6,789 nt of DNA from Candidatus Hydrogenedentota bacterium (GTDB taxonomy: Bacteria > Hydrogenedentota > Hydrogenedentia > Hydrogenedentales > SLHB01): the NCBI GenBank assembly GCA_003557825.1, contig PWNM01000532.1, forward strand, positions 1-6,789. Reading direction: 5' to 3'. Position 1 is the first letter of the stretch. Each line of letters starts with the position of its first letter. Of this stretch, positions 6,176 to 6,789 are shown one piece after another. A program made the translations under genes and the position numbers. The notes below the pieces were generated by a model. That model saw only the letters and a program-made list of their open reading frames with translations, ran no database searches and was not told the DNA's origin.

Positions 6176-6789
6176 TTATACATAGAAGGTGCGGTCCTCG
6201 GGCGTCGTACGGAGCCCGGGATGCGCCTCGAGTTCTTCTTCTACCAAGTCCACGCCAAGTCCCGGACGAGATGAAAGCTGGAGCACGCCTTCATGCACAT
6301 CCAATGGACGATCGATGACGGTATCGCGCCATGGGACATCGTTGAACATAAATTCGAGGCGGTACAGATTCGGAATGGCCGCCGCAACATGGGCCGAGGC
6401 CAAGGTGCTTAACGGCCCATTGGGATTGTGAGGTGCGACCAGTACGCCATAGGCCTCGGCCATGGTAGCGATGCGTTTGAGTTCCGACGGTCCCCCTGTC
6501 CGAGTGATGGCCGGCATGATGACATCGCAAACATGGGACTCGAGAACAGGGCGGAAACCATAGCGGGTGTAATGCCGTTCGCCCACACAGATGGGCGCGT
6601 CGCCAGGCAGCCGATCTCGCAGTGCCCGTAAGGTCTCTACGCTCTCGGGACCCGCCGGTTCCTCGTACCAATTCATGCGATAGGAAGCCATACGCGACGC
6701 CATGGAAACGGCGGTCTGAAAGTTAAGCAGGGCATGGGTTTCGACCATGAGATCGACATCTGGTCCCACGGCTTCACGGACGGCGGCAA
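6176..6789 (-). CDS. Enolase-superfamily sugar-acid dehydratase (mandelate racemase/galactonate dehydratase-like), 5' part beyond the window
   Basis: This is the C-terminal barrel of a mandelate-racemase-group enzyme, most like galactonate dehydratase (DgoD), which dehydrates an aldonate to a 2-keto-3-deoxy sugar acid using Mg2+. The reading frame is open to the right edge, so the start and the N-terminal capping domain are missing; the GTG at 6769 is internal. Counting from that codon, the metal-ligand region reads E10-T-H12, then YEEP (E36) and GER (E64), APHN with H114, and E139. TGG (91-93) and MAEAYGV (103-109) also match DgoD. Two expected residues differ: the first metal ligand is Glu rather than Asp, and the Asp that pairs with H114 in mandelate racemase is Ala87. 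The stop at 6176 lies 27 bases before the SDR start, suggesting co-transcription. The exact substrate is unknown; a racemase or epimerase role is less likely given the DgoD resemblance. Confidence 0.92.
   Translation of the reverse strand, partial: AAVREAVGPDVDLMVETHALLNFQTAVSMASRMASYRMNWYEEPAGPESVETLRALRDRLPGDAPICVGERHYTRYGFRPVLESHVCDVIMPAITRTGGPSELKRIATMAEAYGVLVAPHNPNGPLSTLASAHVAAAIPNLYRLEFMFNDVPWRDTVIDRPLDVHEGVLQLSSRPGLGVDLVEEELEAHPGLRTTPEDRTFYV

Overview
The window shows seven dense, typical bacterial features: five complete or near-complete protein genes and two genes cut by the window edges, with no RNA genes, mobile elements or CRISPR. Base composition is moderately GC-rich, start sites mostly carry Shine-Dalgarno sequences, and one protein has an export signal while another is an RlpA-type cell-wall protein, so the host is probably a diderm (Gram-negative) bacterium. 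A large exported glycosidase-like protein encoded beside an enolase-superfamily sugar-acid dehydratase and a short-chain dehydrogenase recalls environmental polysaccharide degraders (Planctomycetota, Verrucomicrobiota, Lentisphaerota, Hydrogenedentota). That placement is inference and cannot be proven from the window.

Layout. Positions 1-843 (+) hold the 3' part of a GlmU-like sugar nucleotidyltransferase/left-handed beta-helix acyltransferase, open at the left edge. It converges on an HD-GYP-type phosphohydrolase gene at 900-1664 (-). Positions 1665-1803 carry a probable sigma70-type promoter for the HD-GYP gene, a 16-bp perfect palindrome and a long hairpin that lies just after the next gene. 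A small exported RlpA-like double-psi beta-barrel gene follows at 1804-2163 (-), with its own probable promoter in 2164-2312. The right 60% is a minus-strand cluster transcribed from the right edge inward: an enolase-superfamily dehydratase (6176 to beyond the edge), an SDR oxidoreductase (5342-6148) and a roughly 988-residue secreted glycoside-hydrolase-like protein (2313-5279).

How the genes may work together. The right-hand cluster looks like a catabolic operon: the exported protein would release or bind a sugar outside the cytoplasm, the SDR would oxidise a sugar or sugar acid with NAD(P), and the dehydratase would remove water from the aldonate. The substrate cannot be read from the sequence. 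The left-hand genes (sugar-nucleotide synthesis, signalling-type HD phosphohydrolase, cell-wall barrel protein) are separate transcription units with envelope-related or regulatory roles.

The most notable details are active-site substitutions. The dehydratase has Glu for the first metal-ligand Asp and Ala for the Asp of the His-Asp dyad. The RlpA-like protein lacks the His and Asp thought to be catalytic, and lacks a SPOR domain. The HD-GYP protein has HHCC where HHE is usual. I see no clear new multi-gene system such as a defence island or a biosynthetic cluster.
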